DNA of 64,000 bases from Dermanyssus gallinae (GCA_003439945.1 QVRM01001983.1:150001-214000); one strand, 5' to 3'; positions 35,011 through 47,310 are shown, numbered from the stretch's first letter. Numbers and translations: made by a program. Notes: generated from the letters alone by a model not told the origin.

Positions 35011-36030
35011 CCCTCACAGGCCCTTGTGTAGTTAGTCAATCACATTTTCTGGTAACTCTAAAATTGATTAAATCCGACCGTGGCTGAATCGAATTTTCGA
35101 CATCTGCTTTACATTAATTTCCGGTGAGGTCAAAATGGCGCCGAAGTGGCTTTGGATATTTACTCCGTGTACGTAACGGTTGCGCTGGCTGAGCGCAGAG
35201 CGTCGGTCACCTTCGACAGAGATATTTACAGAAGAAGCGCGGCCGTCATTCAAACCGAGAAATGGCCTCGCAGATAGGCTACAGCCAATACATATGCAGG
35301 TCTAGATTCTCAACAACCCTACGAAAAACAAGCTGTGTGTGCTACGGCTAAACTGTTTGTCGTCGCAACAAATCTACTCCGTGCGGTAACAAATGTCGTA
35401 CAATCTGTATTGCGAATCTACTAGTGGAATGCTTAAATATAGCGTTCCATTATTTCTGTGGTTAGCCGTGTCGTTCCGCTGATTTGACGTGGTTTTTTCG
35501 TTCTGCACTCTGGCAGACTGGGCGAGATATTTTACTGACAACTTTACCGCGTTCACTTTCTTAATCAGTTGGCTACCCTATACGTTGAATGACTAATAAT
35601 AAACGTTGATGTTGATCATCATAATAATGATAATAATGATAACAAGACGTGACGTACTATCTCAAACGATCTGTTGTGCTTTGTGCTATCGGAGTCGAAA
35701 TTGTAATGAAACGGTTGTAAAACGGTTGTTTTTCACGAAAACAAGCCCCAGATGTGTCTCTATCTGAATCTGTCAATCGCCCCCGGGATGCACCCTTGCC
35801 AACCCGACGGCCGGTCAAATATGTTCATCACCCGCCCAACCTCCCTATGGGCGCCCCTGCTTCTTCTGCCGCCGCCGCCTCAACTAGACTTGCGGCTAAT
35901 CACCCAAGATCACCCGCGCCTTTTGCTTCTTTGCATATGACTGGTCGCGACCAGACCAGCGCTCTCATTCACCGGGCCGGTAACTCCCAGAAGCCATCAT
36001 TGCTGGGCGTTCCGTCCTCCGTCCCCGTAA
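35011..36030. other. No recognised feature
   Basis: AT-rich to about 35700, then C-rich up to the poly-C run. No gene is supported. Confidence 0.4.
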
Positions 36031-36053
36031 CCCCCCCCCCCCCCCCCCCCCCC
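36031..36053. repeat. Poly-C run, 23 bp
   Basis: Uninterrupted C run, probably uncertain in length. Confidence 0.9.
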
Positions 36054-38748
36054 GCCACGTATCAATCAAGGGCTTCAACAGCCCTGTAGACCTTATATGC
36101 AACCTATATAAACTTTCGACAACTGCATCCTGTCCGCCGTAGCAAAAGCAGTGGTATTATGTCGCCTGCAAGCTGCAAGCTCGGCGGTGGACAAAGAACA
36201 CCGATCAGACTCAGCCTGCTGACCGTGCTGAGCCGTGCTGCGGCTGCTGCTGTTGCTGTTGTTGATGACGGCTGAGAGAGACTGCGGTGTTGCCACATCA
36301 ACGCGGACTGCCGTCATGAGATGCTTCTGAAATGTCACCCCTCGACGACCTCAAGCAGCGCAACCTCCTTAGCAACATTGTCGGTCGTTCAGTTGGCTGG
36401 CTATCGAGCGAGCGAGCGTGCTAGCCAGCCAGCCAGGCAGGCAGCCAGCCCCCCGAGTCAACCGACAATCCAGTCAGCACCCCCCAGTCTCTCCCAGAGA
36501 CAGAGAGACATAATAAGAGCCAAATACCCAAGCCCCCGTGGTGCCACCGCGTTCCCGCCAGCGGGCGGCTAGATTACAGCTTTGCTGCAAGCTGGCCGAC
36601 GTGTGATAGAGCTATGTTAAACTTACGCTGTTGACGACCGGCCAGCTTTTCTTTCGTTGACGTCGTTAGAGTTGGCGCCTTCTGTTTTCACCCTTATTCC
36701 CCCCGCGCGCTCTTTCTCCCTGTTTCTCCCGCTCTCTTCCTATTTCTCTCTCTATTTCGTTACTTTCTTTCGTTGGAGAGCAACCAGCGGTGACCAGCGT
36801 TAGTGTGCTCGCCAAAGCCTACTTAGCCATGTGGCGGCGGTGGCGGCGGCCGCGAAAGGCGATGGACGAAAATTTGCAACAAATATGTTTTCATGCTGGC
36901 CTCAACGTGCTTAGAGCAGTTTGGCTTTTCAGCCGCGCGGATGAGAAAGTGTTAAGGTCATTATCGTTGTTGTTGTTGTTGTTGTTGTCGCTGTTGCTGC
37001 ACAGTGAAGTTGTTGTCAAGATGAAGAGGGGGCCGAGATTGCCGACCTTTCGGTAGCTGCTCAACGGCGCCTCGTTTGACAATCGTTCAACGTATATCGC
37101 CACTAATATATATATATATATATATATGATTATTATTTTTTTTTTTGCTTGCTTTTAGACCCTTGGGACAACTGGACTTGTGAGCTGAGCTCTAAGTTGA
37201 ACAACGTGTATTATTAATTTTATTGATTTTATACTTAGTTGCATTTTCCATAGTGTATACAAAAAAAGCGACGCCCTTTGCGACGCTAGCCTTCGTTCCA
37301 CGTTGAGAGGTAGTGCACGAATCGCTAAAGCATCTGACAGTTCAGTGCGTAGTACATAGCGCAAGCCTGCGAGCACAATCGGGGTCGGCACTGGACACAT
37401 GGCTGGTGAAAATCTGGGGTAAAACGCACAAAGTGTATGATATATCTTGTGTAGACGTGACGGTTGAACCATGTGGTTCTCTTTTTAAAGGTGCCAAACG
37501 ATATACATATCAAAGTGCCCAATCTCGGCCGAGGCCTTGGCAAGTTATGCAAAAAACACTGATTTGTAGTGTTGTGAAGATCGTGTACCTTGAAGCCCTA
37601 GTGTTGGGAGCAGTTTACGAACTCCAACTTTTAACCTCCGCCGACAAGGTCTGTGGCTGCCAGTCGACTCTATGGCGAAACGCCATTGCTCTTGTTTTCC
37701 GTGAATCTTTTTCCGGTAAAATAAGTCTCTACTGTACCAGCAGTTCTGCGAACAGCTCGGTGTGTCGCCATGGGCGGGCACCACCTCGCCTGCGTACATT
37801 ACGGAAACAGCGCTTTTAAATTAGGCCGGCACATTACGAGCTGAGTCAGCGCTTCATAGAGTGAATGACAATTAAAAAATTATCGCACCTTTCCTTCCTA
37901 TCGAATACAGGCCAACCTAGTGGCAGGTGTAGCGGCTTGTTCCCGCTTAGAGCCCTAACACAAGTTCTTAGGTGGTAGGTGAATTGCTAACAACGTAGAG
38001 TAGCGTATAGGCATTTAATAGATTAACTGTCTGTATTGATTGTTAGTTGAGATTACAATATACTTGTTATTGTAACGAGGTTTTTTTTTATATCGAATTC
38101 TCAATGGGTGTTTTGCACTAGGAAGATTACGAGTAAACGTTTGAGCTTTCGAATAACATGTACGATACACCGTCCTTACTTATTTATCCCCAATAGTTTG
38201 TTAAATGGTAGGCGGAATACAATTAATGGGCGACGGACAGTTTAAACGTACCATTAATAACTTCAAATCAGAATCTATTGTGTAGGACGTTGTTAGAGCA
38301 CACTCTTCTATGGAAGCTCACATTGCGCGCGGGCTATCGATAATGCGTCTGCATCAATCTGAATACGACCAATTGTCGAATGTTCAAACGAATGAGTCTT
38401 CAACAGACCGACGTTTCCATTGTGGCGGGCGCCCATCGGACCCGCAGCAATTTTAGTCAAAACTGGAAGACTCTAAGGCATCTAAGGCAGGTGCATTGGT
38501 AATGGGTAGTGTTAGTGATAATGAAAATGTTCGTAATTACAATTTAGCCCAAATCCATCAGGTCAAATAGAAACTGTAACCGGAGACCGGCGCGAAGGAG
38601 AATATTTCTGAGAATCTACTTGTCGCTCGTATGGAATTGCTGTAACGATTTAATAGTAATAATTACCTCATTAAGCGCGTGTAATCGGAGAACGTTTGCG
38701 CCCGTAATCTGCAAATCGGCAGGCTAAAGCAATAGATAAACAAACTTC
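36054..38748. other. No supported gene; small simple repeats
   Basis: It includes CAGC/GAGC units near 36405-36450, (TTG)n at 36965-36987, and (TA)n at 37105-37127. Frames overlap on both strands near 37155-37819 without a recognisable domain. Confidence 0.35.
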
Positions 38749-39252
38749 TCAGTTCAGATGGTTCGGTAAGGGTGCCTTGACAACTGCACTCTGGCTATCT
38801 ACGCGGCGTAAGGGTCTCGAACACTGGCAAATACCGGGAACCGTCCTCTTTCTGTTCCGGTCGATTGACGGGTTAGCAGACAAGAGGTTGGTGATGTTAT
38901 TTGATAGTGTGATGACTAACCTGCCTACATATCGATTATAAGCATAGCATTTATTATGCACTGTCGTATCAAGATCGTCTGGCGCAGCGCGATATTGCTC
39001 TGGCCCACAGCGACGTTCTAACTGCCACACCTCCCAATGAAATATAAGTATAATGATATATAATATCATAGGTAAAGGCATTCTTAGACCGACAGCCCAA
39101 GTGGCCTCACATACCAAGACTGTCATAATAAGAGGCCTAGATGAACCTAACGTGAGAAAGAAGAAAACCCGGGCAGGCGACCACTCATGAATTAGTAAAA
39201 ACATACCCGTAAAAGGGTTTGGGAAGCTTGAGTGCTTCAACATCAAAAACAT
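38749..39252 (-). CDS. Hypothetical ORF, 167 codons, unknown
   Basis: An uninterrupted minus-strand frame with two hydrophobic stretches (about residues 29-46 and 58-72) and a polar, Cys-containing C-terminal half. I do not recognise it. Nothing on either side supports a gene model, and a frame this long can arise by chance or from a decayed element. Confidence 0.2.
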   Translation of the reverse strand: MFLMLKHSSFPNPFTGMFLLIHEWSPARVFFFLTLGSSRPLIMTVLVCEATWAVGLRMPLPMILYIIILIFHWEVWQLERRCGPEQYRAAPDDLDTTVHNKCYAYNRYVGRLVITLSNNITNLLSANPSIDRNRKRTVPGICQCSRPLRRVDSQSAVVKAPLPNHLN

Positions 39253-40299
39253 AGATAGGAAGCTCGACGGCTTCTACACCAAAACATATATTTCTTGATT
39301 GTACCCGGTACCAAATTCAACAAAACAATCTCGGTATGCCAATTCTTCACGTCTCAGTTTTGACTATATGGCCAGGGATTGTACCCGGTGCGCAGCGCAC
39401 AGATGACGGCTCATAAACCTTCGTGACAACCGCATACAAGATGATCAGAAACATTAAAGTTTTAAAAATACACGTCTGCAGAGCCCTTAGAGTACAAAGT
39501 TGGGCGCCTCTGTTCTTGGTCAAAACTAAATACTCTCGGAGACGTCTCACAGCTTTCTTAACCTTAAGCCATCGCTACCAACAACTTCTCTTCGATCTAC
39601 AAGATCATCTCCCACCTCAGACGGACAAGGAACATACTCCTATTTCATTGCTATTTCTGACTTCGTCATTCACTCAGCGTACACTACTGCATGCTCCACC
39701 TCCGCGTGCATACGGATATTTCCTCAAAGAACTACTTCTCAGTATGAGTACCCGCAATCACTGAAAGACGATTTTACAAGATCGACTTCAATGCAGCCCA
39801 TAGTCTTTCGGAAAGCAGCACCTTCCTCACCAAGGGAAAAAGATAAAGCAGTCACTTAAACTTCCTTCCAGGTCTTTCTCTCGACGCAACGATCACAATT
39901 CCCGAGACTAAGTTACACCCAACTCCAAAAAGTGCTCAAGTACAAAGCATCCCATGATTTTGCATACTCGCCAGTGAAAATATCTGTACTAGTAGAGAAA
40001 GCTCGCCGACAATCCAGATCCCGTTCACAATCTAAGATAGCCGATCTCCTTCCGTGCTACTGGTAGACTATCCAGATTGCGACAAGCGAAGAATCTACGA
40101 CCGCTTGCAACGAGGATGCATGCGCCGCAGAGCAAGGCACCATTAAGAGCTTCCTTTTTATCGTTATGCGCCACGTACAGCCCCCACTACCAGTCGAAGT
40201 AGCCCTACCGACCTTAACTGTATTCTGAAGATACCCCACTCGCAGCAGATGCCCTTCTATGATATTTCAGACCGTATCGTCGATCCAATCTTAATCCAA

Positions 40300-40540
40300 G
40301 AGAATCCAGGGATCGTGGCCAAAGGCCTCCGGCCATGAAAAATACCCAGCCCATATGCGCCCCCCTTGCTTTGCAGCTTGCACACTTTTACAGAACTATC
40401 TAAATGTATTCAAACACATGGCGAACGAAAAGCTTGCCAGCAAAGACTCTCCTGAACCTTGGAAAACGGCAACTTTGATCCTCACACCAACCCCCGGAAA
40501 AGCATAAGGAAATCCTTCGGTATAGCGCTCTTTAAGTATA
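40300..40540 (+). pseudogene. Jockey/CR1-like RT finger fragment
   Basis: The forward frame encodes FKHMANEKLASKDSPEPWKT then ATLILTPTPGKA, which corresponds to the P..WK.A.V.PI.KPGK block just before RT motif A. Upstream (39300-40300) may be more of the element, but it is too broken to define. Confidence 0.55.
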
Positions 40541-40559
40541 TAGCTGTACATATATATAC

Positions 40560-42624
40560 TTCGGCTGCTGGGTGGCCAATGACACGGCCACCCCCATCTT
40601 CGAGGGCTTCATGGGATCGTCAATCATCGACATCTTTGCCACCAGTCTGCATCCCGATAGAGTCGTCTACTTGGCTGACAAGAACCCCCTGCAAGAGGGC
40701 AAGCAGATCAAGTGGCATGCACCGGTAGACCTCGAAGTGTGGTTCCCCCGGCACCCGACTGCGACTCCACGAGGTCAGGCCCTACTCAGGCACCTTGACG
40801 CGCGTCGCCTCCTGGAGAACGTGGCCGCGCTGTTCTCAGGCCGGCACGATCCAGCGATTGAGGAGTACTGCGAGACTCTGGTCAACGTCATCAGGTCCTC
40901 AGTAGTCTCCCAGAGCCCCCGGCGAGGCAGACCATGGTTTAACCGAATCTGCGCCATTGCCCACCAGGCCCAGTTCAGCGCCTCCCTCCTGGCCGTTCGG
41001 TACCCCGAGATGAGGCTGCTCGCCGTTCTACTCAAGAAGTCGTGCCGGCAAACGTATGACTCGCAGCGTGGCCTTTACCTGCAGCTTCGAGAGTCCCGAC
41101 TACTGCAAGCGGCAGAGGAGCAGCCCTACAAGTGGCTCCCTCGGTCGGGCAGAAGGACTTGCCCGATTAGACAAGGCATTATCTCCGACCACTTCCGTGG
41201 CATGTCCGCGTCAGCGGACACCGTGCCAAGAGGTGTGCCGGAGTACTACGCCGCCTGGGATGAGCCAACCCAGATGATGAGAGACCTTCTCTCCGTCGAG
41301 TTCTCTGTCGGAGAGGTCCTTACAGCCCTCCGCCGTCTCCGCTTCAACAAGGCATCTGGATCCGACCTCGTCCGCAACGTGCATCTGAAAGAAGCCATGG
41401 TCATGGCACCGTGCTGGACGAACCTGTTTAACGCTTGTCTTCGCCACGGCCGCATCCCCTCGAACTGGAGCAGCGCTCTGCTGTCGGTGATACCGAAGGG
41501 GAAGGGGAATTCCAAACTCCCAACCTCATGGAGGGCATCGCAAATAAAACTGACTGACTACACAACTATAAGCGTTCTTAGAAGGTCGCGGGGTAATTCC
41601 GGAAGAGCAGTATGGCTTACAAGCCAGGCGGTCTACGTTAGATGCCTGCAGCTTCCTGATCGATGACGCTCAGCGAGTACTTTAATGCCGAGGCGCCTTC
41701 ATGTACGCTGTCTACGTGGACTTCCGCTCAGCGTTTGACTCGGCACCAAGAGACAAGATCATTGCTAAGTTGGCCGAGGCAGGTGTGCCCTCCAACATTC
41801 TGCATCTGCTGGCCGCTAACCTCCAAGAGAACTCCATCTCGATTGACGACGGCGTGGACAAACTCGACCCCTTCCTGCAGACGACGGGCTTCGCACAGGG
41901 TGACAACCTGAGCCCTCTGTTGCTGGCCGACCTCCCTTGCCAGGTGAAGGGCACCCGCAATATGGTGCAGGTCCTGATGTACGCTGACAACGTCGTGCTC
42001 TACAGCACGTAAAGGTTCCATCTGCAGCAGTTTCTGGCGAGGCGCGCGACCTACGTGCAGGGCATCGGTCTCGAGATCAACCTGTCCAAATGTAAGGCTA
42101 TACAGTTCCGCAAGGGAGGTCGGGTAGCTGGCAACGACACTCTGCGGCTTGCCTCGACGGAGCTTAAGTATGTCAAAAGCTTCAAGTATCTCGGCATCGT
42201 CATCCCCTTGAACGGCCGTTCATTCACAGAGTACAGCACTGATCGGGTGAGGAACGCGCCAGTGGCATCTTTTGGGATACAGAAGCCGCATCTGCTTTCT
42301 CTGAAGACTGCTCTCGGCCTCTTCGACCTCAAACTCGCCCCCGTCGCTTCTTACGGCATCCAGGTCATCTGAAGACAGCTCTCGCGGCAGCAACTTGACA
42401 TGCTGGACCGCGTAAAACCGGCTTACCTCAAGCGTGTAATGGGTCTGCACTCCTCAAGCAAGAACCGCCTTGTGTATCTGCTGGCGGACACTCCGTTTTC
42501 CGTCGAGGATCTAAAGAGACGCCTCAACCTGCCAAAGACTCCCGCCTACAAGGAATTCATCCGCATGTGGGAGGACAAGATGGCGAACATCGATCCGGAC
42601 ATCTTTGACACGGGTGCCATGTGA
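40560..42624 (+). pseudogene. APE-type LINE ORF2: endonuclease end, RT and C-terminal region (broken)
   Basis: Frame 1 (40560 to about 41530) encodes the last part of an AP-endonuclease-like domain (EGFMGSSIIDIFAT), a linker, and the RT finger region (LRRLRFNKASGSDLV, NACLRHGRIPSNWSSALLSV IPKGKG). A frameshift near 41540-41590 leads to a second frame with EEQYGLQARRSTLDAC, motif A YAVYVDFRSAFDSA, motif B TTGFAQGDNLSPLLL and motif C YADN. Thumb-like blocks LGLFDLKLAPVASYGIQVI and NRLVYLLADTPFSVEDLKRR follow. In-frame stops lie at about 41682, 42010 and 42370. The second catalytic Asp of motif C is Asn. Related minus-strand pieces lie at 59.8-61.0 and 63.1-63.7 kb. Confidence 0.82.
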
Positions 42625-42674
42625 GATAGCACCTGAGCACCTGGAAGGACCTAGGCCGCACAAACCGCCACATA

Positions 42675-42732
42675 GTGTCCCGCACAGGGTGAAACCTGTG
42701 TACCGGGTTTCACCACGTCCTGTGCGGGACAC
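42675..42732. repeat. Strong hairpin downstream of the LINE stop codon
   Basis: GTGTCCCGCACAGG (42675-42688) pairs with 42719-42732, and the inner GTGAAACC (42689-42696) pairs with 42706-42713, with a 5-bp bulge on one side. It may be a 3' UTR structure of the element. Confidence 0.85.
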
Positions 42733-42918
42733 ACGGCTTCCACGACCCTCATCCATCATGTATATGTACTCGGTGCGGGGCCTACTGCACAAAGTATCAC
42801 GGGGCAATTTGCCCACGTGTAGTCTCTTTAAGGAGCCTCCTGCAGTTATATTGTTTTTATTATACCATTTGACCATTGACTATGTAACTAACAAAGATGA
42901 TTTTAATAAATAAATATT

Positions 42919-42944
42919 GCATATATATATATATATATATATAT
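42919..42944. repeat. (TA)n microsatellite
   Basis: About 13 TA units, some 300 bp past the LINE stop, after AATAAATAAATATTGCA. It may grow from the element's tail. Confidence 0.9.
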
Positions 42945-44644
42945 TACGCTACGAGTTTACAAGATGATCTAGAGTTACGAGTTTATACACACTCGCATAT
43001 ACGAGAGCATATCGGCAAGTACTAGTACTTTAAATAAAAAAAACATTAAACACTTTTTATAAAAAAATTTATAAATATATATTACCTTTTTTATCAATAT
43101 GTATTATTTTTCTTCTATACACTTTTTAAATATTATACTTATATGTAAATATTTATTTAATTGTTTATGTGATATCTGTATTTATTCAACACAAGTCTTC
43201 TTTATTCAAAAAGAGCATTTACACGTGTGCTTGTCTGTTGGCAAATTGTGTATTACTGGTAATTTACATGATTAAATAAATCCGAGCAATCTGTTTTTTT
43301 TTCTTTTTCAACACTTTTGGCTCAAAATCTGCAATTTTGCACCTGCCAATTGCAGATTTTGAACCAAAAGTGTTTCAATCAATTTTAAAGAGCCGCTTCA
43401 AAGAGCGCGTGAAACCATTACACACTAATTCAGACTCGTGCGGTAGTCTGTCAGATAACAATTCTCAAGGGTCAGAGAAACGTCATAGTTAATTGTGTTA
43501 CTAAATGTTTGAATTCAGTCGCGCTGCCTTATTGTGAGACGACGACATCGTATCCCCAGAGCCTTCGTAAAGGGTGATGGATGAAGCGCGTAGAGATGTT
43601 CGACCTACTTAAGTTCCACGACTCCTTAGAGGGCAGGGAACATCTATGTGCCTGTGTCGGCAATTCTATGCGCTGATAGTATCTTGTTTTGTGGGCCACC
43701 AGGTGGGGCCGTGAGATGCACCTAAATGTTCAGAATAAGCCTTATTCGTGTAACGCGTGCCAGCTCAAATAAGACGTGGGCTACGACACAATTCCAAGAC
43801 GTGAGATGACACCTTAGACCCGATACTCAGGTTAGCTTCAAATACAGAAAGTATCATTTTTACTACTTGTGTTACTATTGGTATTATTGTTATTTATTGT
43901 ATCACGGCTTTCGTTATATAACGCCAGCCATAGCTTGCAGAACAAGCAGATCATGGATGCGAACGCCTTCTTTAATATTCACCGATTTCGAGATGCGGAA
44001 AGAGCAGTGCCGTCCACTGCTAGGGAGACTGGACGCGAAGCTCACGACGGGCCGTTGTCAGTACAACCCTCACCGGAGGCATATCGTCTCGTATTCAGAC
44101 ATCCGCGTGATTGCCGCCACGCACTGCGCATAACAGGCACAATGGTATCTATGAGATCCTCGTAACGACCAGGTAGGATTAGGGCTGCTGCCGAAATTCC
44201 CAAGGGAGCATTAGCGGTCTCTACACATGAGCTCAGCCGGGCGTACAATTATTAGGGACAGCCGTTAATGTTTTGCGTATTCGTGTATGGCCAAGTCGCT
44301 GCATCGTTTACCTGAAGCCGCAATTCGGCGTCTCTGCGTTTTCGGAAATCCCACGGGTAACTCGACGTTCTTGTTCTATATGAACAAATCGTGTCACGTT
44401 ACTCCGTAGTTTTTTTTATTATTTCCGGTCACGTTGTACTGGCTCAACGTTAAACGGCATTCGCTGTATGTGTGTGTAACAGTGAAACCGAAACGAGAGA
44501 GCTCAATAGGGCGTTTTTTTTTAAATTTCGAATTGACTTAGGACCATTTTCCACTCGCAGCCAAATCATGTCGTCATTAAGCCACGGTGACCTGTGCGTA
44601 TTCACAGGTCACCAGTCATTTCATCAGTCACTCTACATTGTCTG
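42945..44644. other. No supported gene
   Basis: Very AT-rich at 43000-43300, then mixed. The inverted repeat at 43310-43374 is listed separately. Confidence 0.4.
43310..43374. repeat. Inverted repeat, 27-bp arms, one mismatch
   Basis: The arm at 43310-43336 (AACACTTTTGGCTCAAAATC then TGCAATT) pairs with 43348-43374 across an 11-bp loop. Confidence 0.9.
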
Positions 44645-44758
44645 AATTATATTATATATATATATATATTACATATATATATATATATTACATATATATA
44701 CATATATATATACATATATAGTAATATATAATATAGATATATATATATATATATATAG

Positions 44759-44797
<39 letters not shown>

Positions 44798-44878
44798 CTA
44801 TATATGTATATATACCATATATATATATATACACTATATATATATATATACACATATATATATATATATATATATACA
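44645..44878. repeat. Long (TA)n array with regular AC/GT interruptions
   Basis: About 230 bp of TA broken by C and G at intervals, ending TATACAGGGCCATTAACAG, which resembles the right terminus of the CAGGG family. Confidence 0.95.
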
Positions 44879-44879
44879 G

Positions 44880-44967
44880 GGCCATTAACAGCACAGAGGC
44901 TGTATGCTTTCGAGTGTATTTGCAAGTAATCATGAATAAAGCTATGTGTTTCATTCAATCATAATAA
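44880..44967 (+). mobile_element. 3' end of a LINE-like element (ATGAATAAAGCTAT tail family)
   Basis: Nearly identical to 17976-18035 over GGCTGTATGCTTTCGAGTGT and onward, ending AATAAAGCTATGTGTTTCATTCAATCA. The short ATTC-type tail supports a retroelement 3' end. Confidence 0.65.
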
Positions 44968-44984
44968 TATGTACATATTTCAAG

Positions 44985-45700
44985 AAAATAATTTTTCCCA
45001 ACGGAAGGAGGGGACGGAAACGTTTTGTTTAGGAGTGAGGATGAAATTTATACAAGTGGTTATTCTGCCTTTTTCTACTACATAGTTGTGCAAAATCCAC
45101 GTTTGCGGGAGAACCCGTTTAACTTCTGATGGAACCGATCATACCGGCGTGTTCGGCATAATAAATGACACTTCGTTAGCTTGCGTAGCGAAAGGCGAAT
45201 AACTAGATTAAGGAAAGTCATACAAAGTCGATATGTTATTATGCCTCAGATTAACGCTTTAACATGCAGAACCAAAAAATATTGCCATTACGACCAAATA
45301 TCTCGATTTATTAATATTTCTTTATTAGCCGTTTCCACCCCTCCTGGGTTTGCCGAGTTCTACCAAACCGTAAAATATGTACATATTGTTATGAAATATG
45401 ATGTTTCATGACAGTTTGAAGATTGATAATAAGAATTGTCGAGCTCGATAAAGCATTTATTTTTTCCAAGAATACATGGTCTCTGAGTTCATAGAAGAAG
45501 ATGCATGGTCGTTTAGAAGAGAATTCGTAAAAAAATAAGTTATTTATTAGCCTTCATGCCAAATACCTCAAAAGTATAACCCTACGACCTTGCACAGCGC
45601 TTATTATTAACATATTCGACAAATGCGCATTTCATGATGTTCATTTTGGTACCAAACATATGGCAATGGTTGAAACCGCCGTTGCGGAGTTTTTTTTAAC
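44985..45700 (-). mobile_element. CAGGG-family repeat, left part interrupted by a mariner
   Basis: The block at 44985-45130 is the reverse complement of the last part of 52180-52825 (GTTTAGGAGTGAG, CTACATAGTTGTGC, TTTGCGGGAGAAC). 45480-45690 matches 31575-31770. The order and orientation of blocks differ from the short copy, so this is a longer or rearranged member. Confidence 0.6.
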
Positions 45701-45817
45701 GCTCTGACAACTACATTTTTAGACGCTCGTAATGGGCTAAGTTGTTCACTTAATTGTTGACAGCTGCTTTGCTTGCACGTGTTTTGGATCGTCTTCGATT
45801 TTTACCTATTCAAAAAA

Positions 45818-46786
45818 ATGGATCAAAGAACCTGTATCAAATTTTATGTGAAAAACGAAATTAAGTGCGCGGATGCATTCCGAATGTTGACTGTGGCATA
45901 CGGAGAAGCTACCTTGTACCGAAGCAACGTTTATCGGTGGTACAAAATGTTCTCAGAAGGCCGAGAAGATGTGAACGACGAAGAGCGTGCCGGACGCCCG
46001 AGCACTTCAACAACAGACGAAAAAATTAATGAAGTGGAGAAAATGGTATTGGCCAATCGTCGAATCACCGTTAGAGAAGTTGCTGAGGACCTAAACATAT
46101 CGATTGGCTCGTGCCATTCGATTTTTATCAATGATTTGGGCATGAGACGGGTCGCCGCGAAATTCGTACCAAAATTGCTCAATTGCGACCAAAAACAGCA
46201 TCGCATGAACATTGCTAATGAGATGTTGGACTCTGTCCGCGACGACCCAAATTTGCTCCAGAGGGTCATAACTGGTGACGAATCGTGGGTTTATGGTTAT
46301 GACGTGGAAACCAAAGCTCAATCATCTCAATGGAAGCTGCCGCACGAACCAAGACCGAAAAAAGCGCGCCAAGTTCGGTCGAATGTGAAAGTTTTGCTGA
46401 CAGTTTTCTTCGATTGCAGGGGCGTGGTGCATCATGAGTTCTTGCCACAGGGTAGAACGGTCAATAAGGAATATTACCTGCAAGTTATGCGCAATTTGCG
46501 CGAAGCAATCCGCCAGAAACGCCCGGATTTGTGGAAGAACAAAAATTGGCTTTTGCACCACGATAACGCCCCTGCTCACACATCGTTGCTTGTGCGCGAG
46601 TTTTTGGCCAAAAACAACACACTAATGATGCCGCAGCCACCGTATTCCCCAGATCTGGCCCCCTGTGACTTTTTCTTGTTCCCTAAACTGAAGAGGCCCA
46701 TGAAAGGACGACGTTACGCTACGCTTGACGAAATAAAGACGGCATCGAAGGAGGAGCTGAACAAGATAAAAAAAATGGTTTTTTGA
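45818..46786 (+). pseudogene. mariner transposase (DD34D), nearly intact with C-terminal frameshift
   Basis: Cut-and-paste transposase acting on TA targets. Residues from Met at 45818: N-terminal helix-turn-helix region (about 5-110) with GRPSTSTTDEKI and ITVREVAEDLNIS; first Asp in TGDESW (154); the linker motif as WKLPHEP (172-178); second Asp in HHDNAPAH (249); third in SPDLAPCDFFLF (284). Exactly 34 residues lie between the last two, the mariner signature. An upstream in-frame ATG at 45773 would add 15 residues, but MDQRT at 45818 fits the family start. The frame stops at 46786 after an A8 run, and the expected tail (CFEDWKNRWHKCIISHGDYF) continues in another frame to about 46878, so a one-base indel broke it. 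Apart from this it has no stops, so it is fairly young. Confidence 0.92.
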
Positions 46787-46931
46787 AGTGCTTCGAAGAT
46801 TGGAAAAACCGTTGGCACAAGTGTATAATATCTCATGGGGATTACTTTGAAGGGGACAAAATAGATATTCATGAATAAATGAATAATTTTTGAAAAAACA
46901 CAAAAGTCGCGATACGTTTTGAACACACTAT
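46787..46931 (+). mobile_element. mariner 3' end and terminal inverted repeat
   Basis: After the frame-shifted tail come AATAAATGAATAATTTTTG and then ACGTTTTGAACACACTATGT, a mariner-like right terminus followed by A. No matching left terminus was found upstream of 45818, so the 5' end seems lost or too diverged. Confidence 0.6.
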
Positions 46932-46939
46932 GTATGTAG

Positions 46940-47077
46940 CAGCAAGGCAATGACAACCACGTCCAACAAATTCAACCAGCACGGCCAGGGCTCGAACTAG
47001 CGATGTTTTGCTAACCGTGGTTGCCATGGCAACGCCCCGTTTCGAACGGTGCGTTAGCCGCCTAAGCCACCGCCGCT
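46940..47077 (-). repeat. tRNA-derived SINE, family B, copy 2
   Basis: It shares TGGTTGCCATGGCAACG, GAACGGTGCGTTAGC and CCTAAGCCACC with 12520-12643. On the minus strand: A-box-like TGGCTTAGGCGG and B-box-like AGTTCGAGCCC. It lies within about 10 bp of the mariner end. Confidence 0.78.
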
Positions 47078-47189
47078 ACTAAAAAAAAGTAATTAAGATA
47101 TTTTGGCAGTCAAGATTGAGTGCATGTATAAATGATCTAAAGTTTTCGGGCTGACCCTCAGCCACGATTTCACGCCCACGGAACTGTTT

Positions 47190-47310
47190 TTCACATTGCT
47201 TCATTGACGGACCCCCATAAATACAAATGTGCCACTGTGGGGCTCGAACCCGCGCACCTATGTGTTTCCTCCGGTTGCGAGGCGGAGACTTAATCCACCA
47301 TGCTACCTGT
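47190..47310 (-). repeat. tRNA-derived SINE, family C, copy 3 (best preserved)
   Basis: On the minus strand an A-box-like TGGATTAAGTC lies near the start and the B box GGTTCGAGCCC about 40 bp later, with CACATAGGTGCGCGG just before the B box. Confidence 0.8.
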
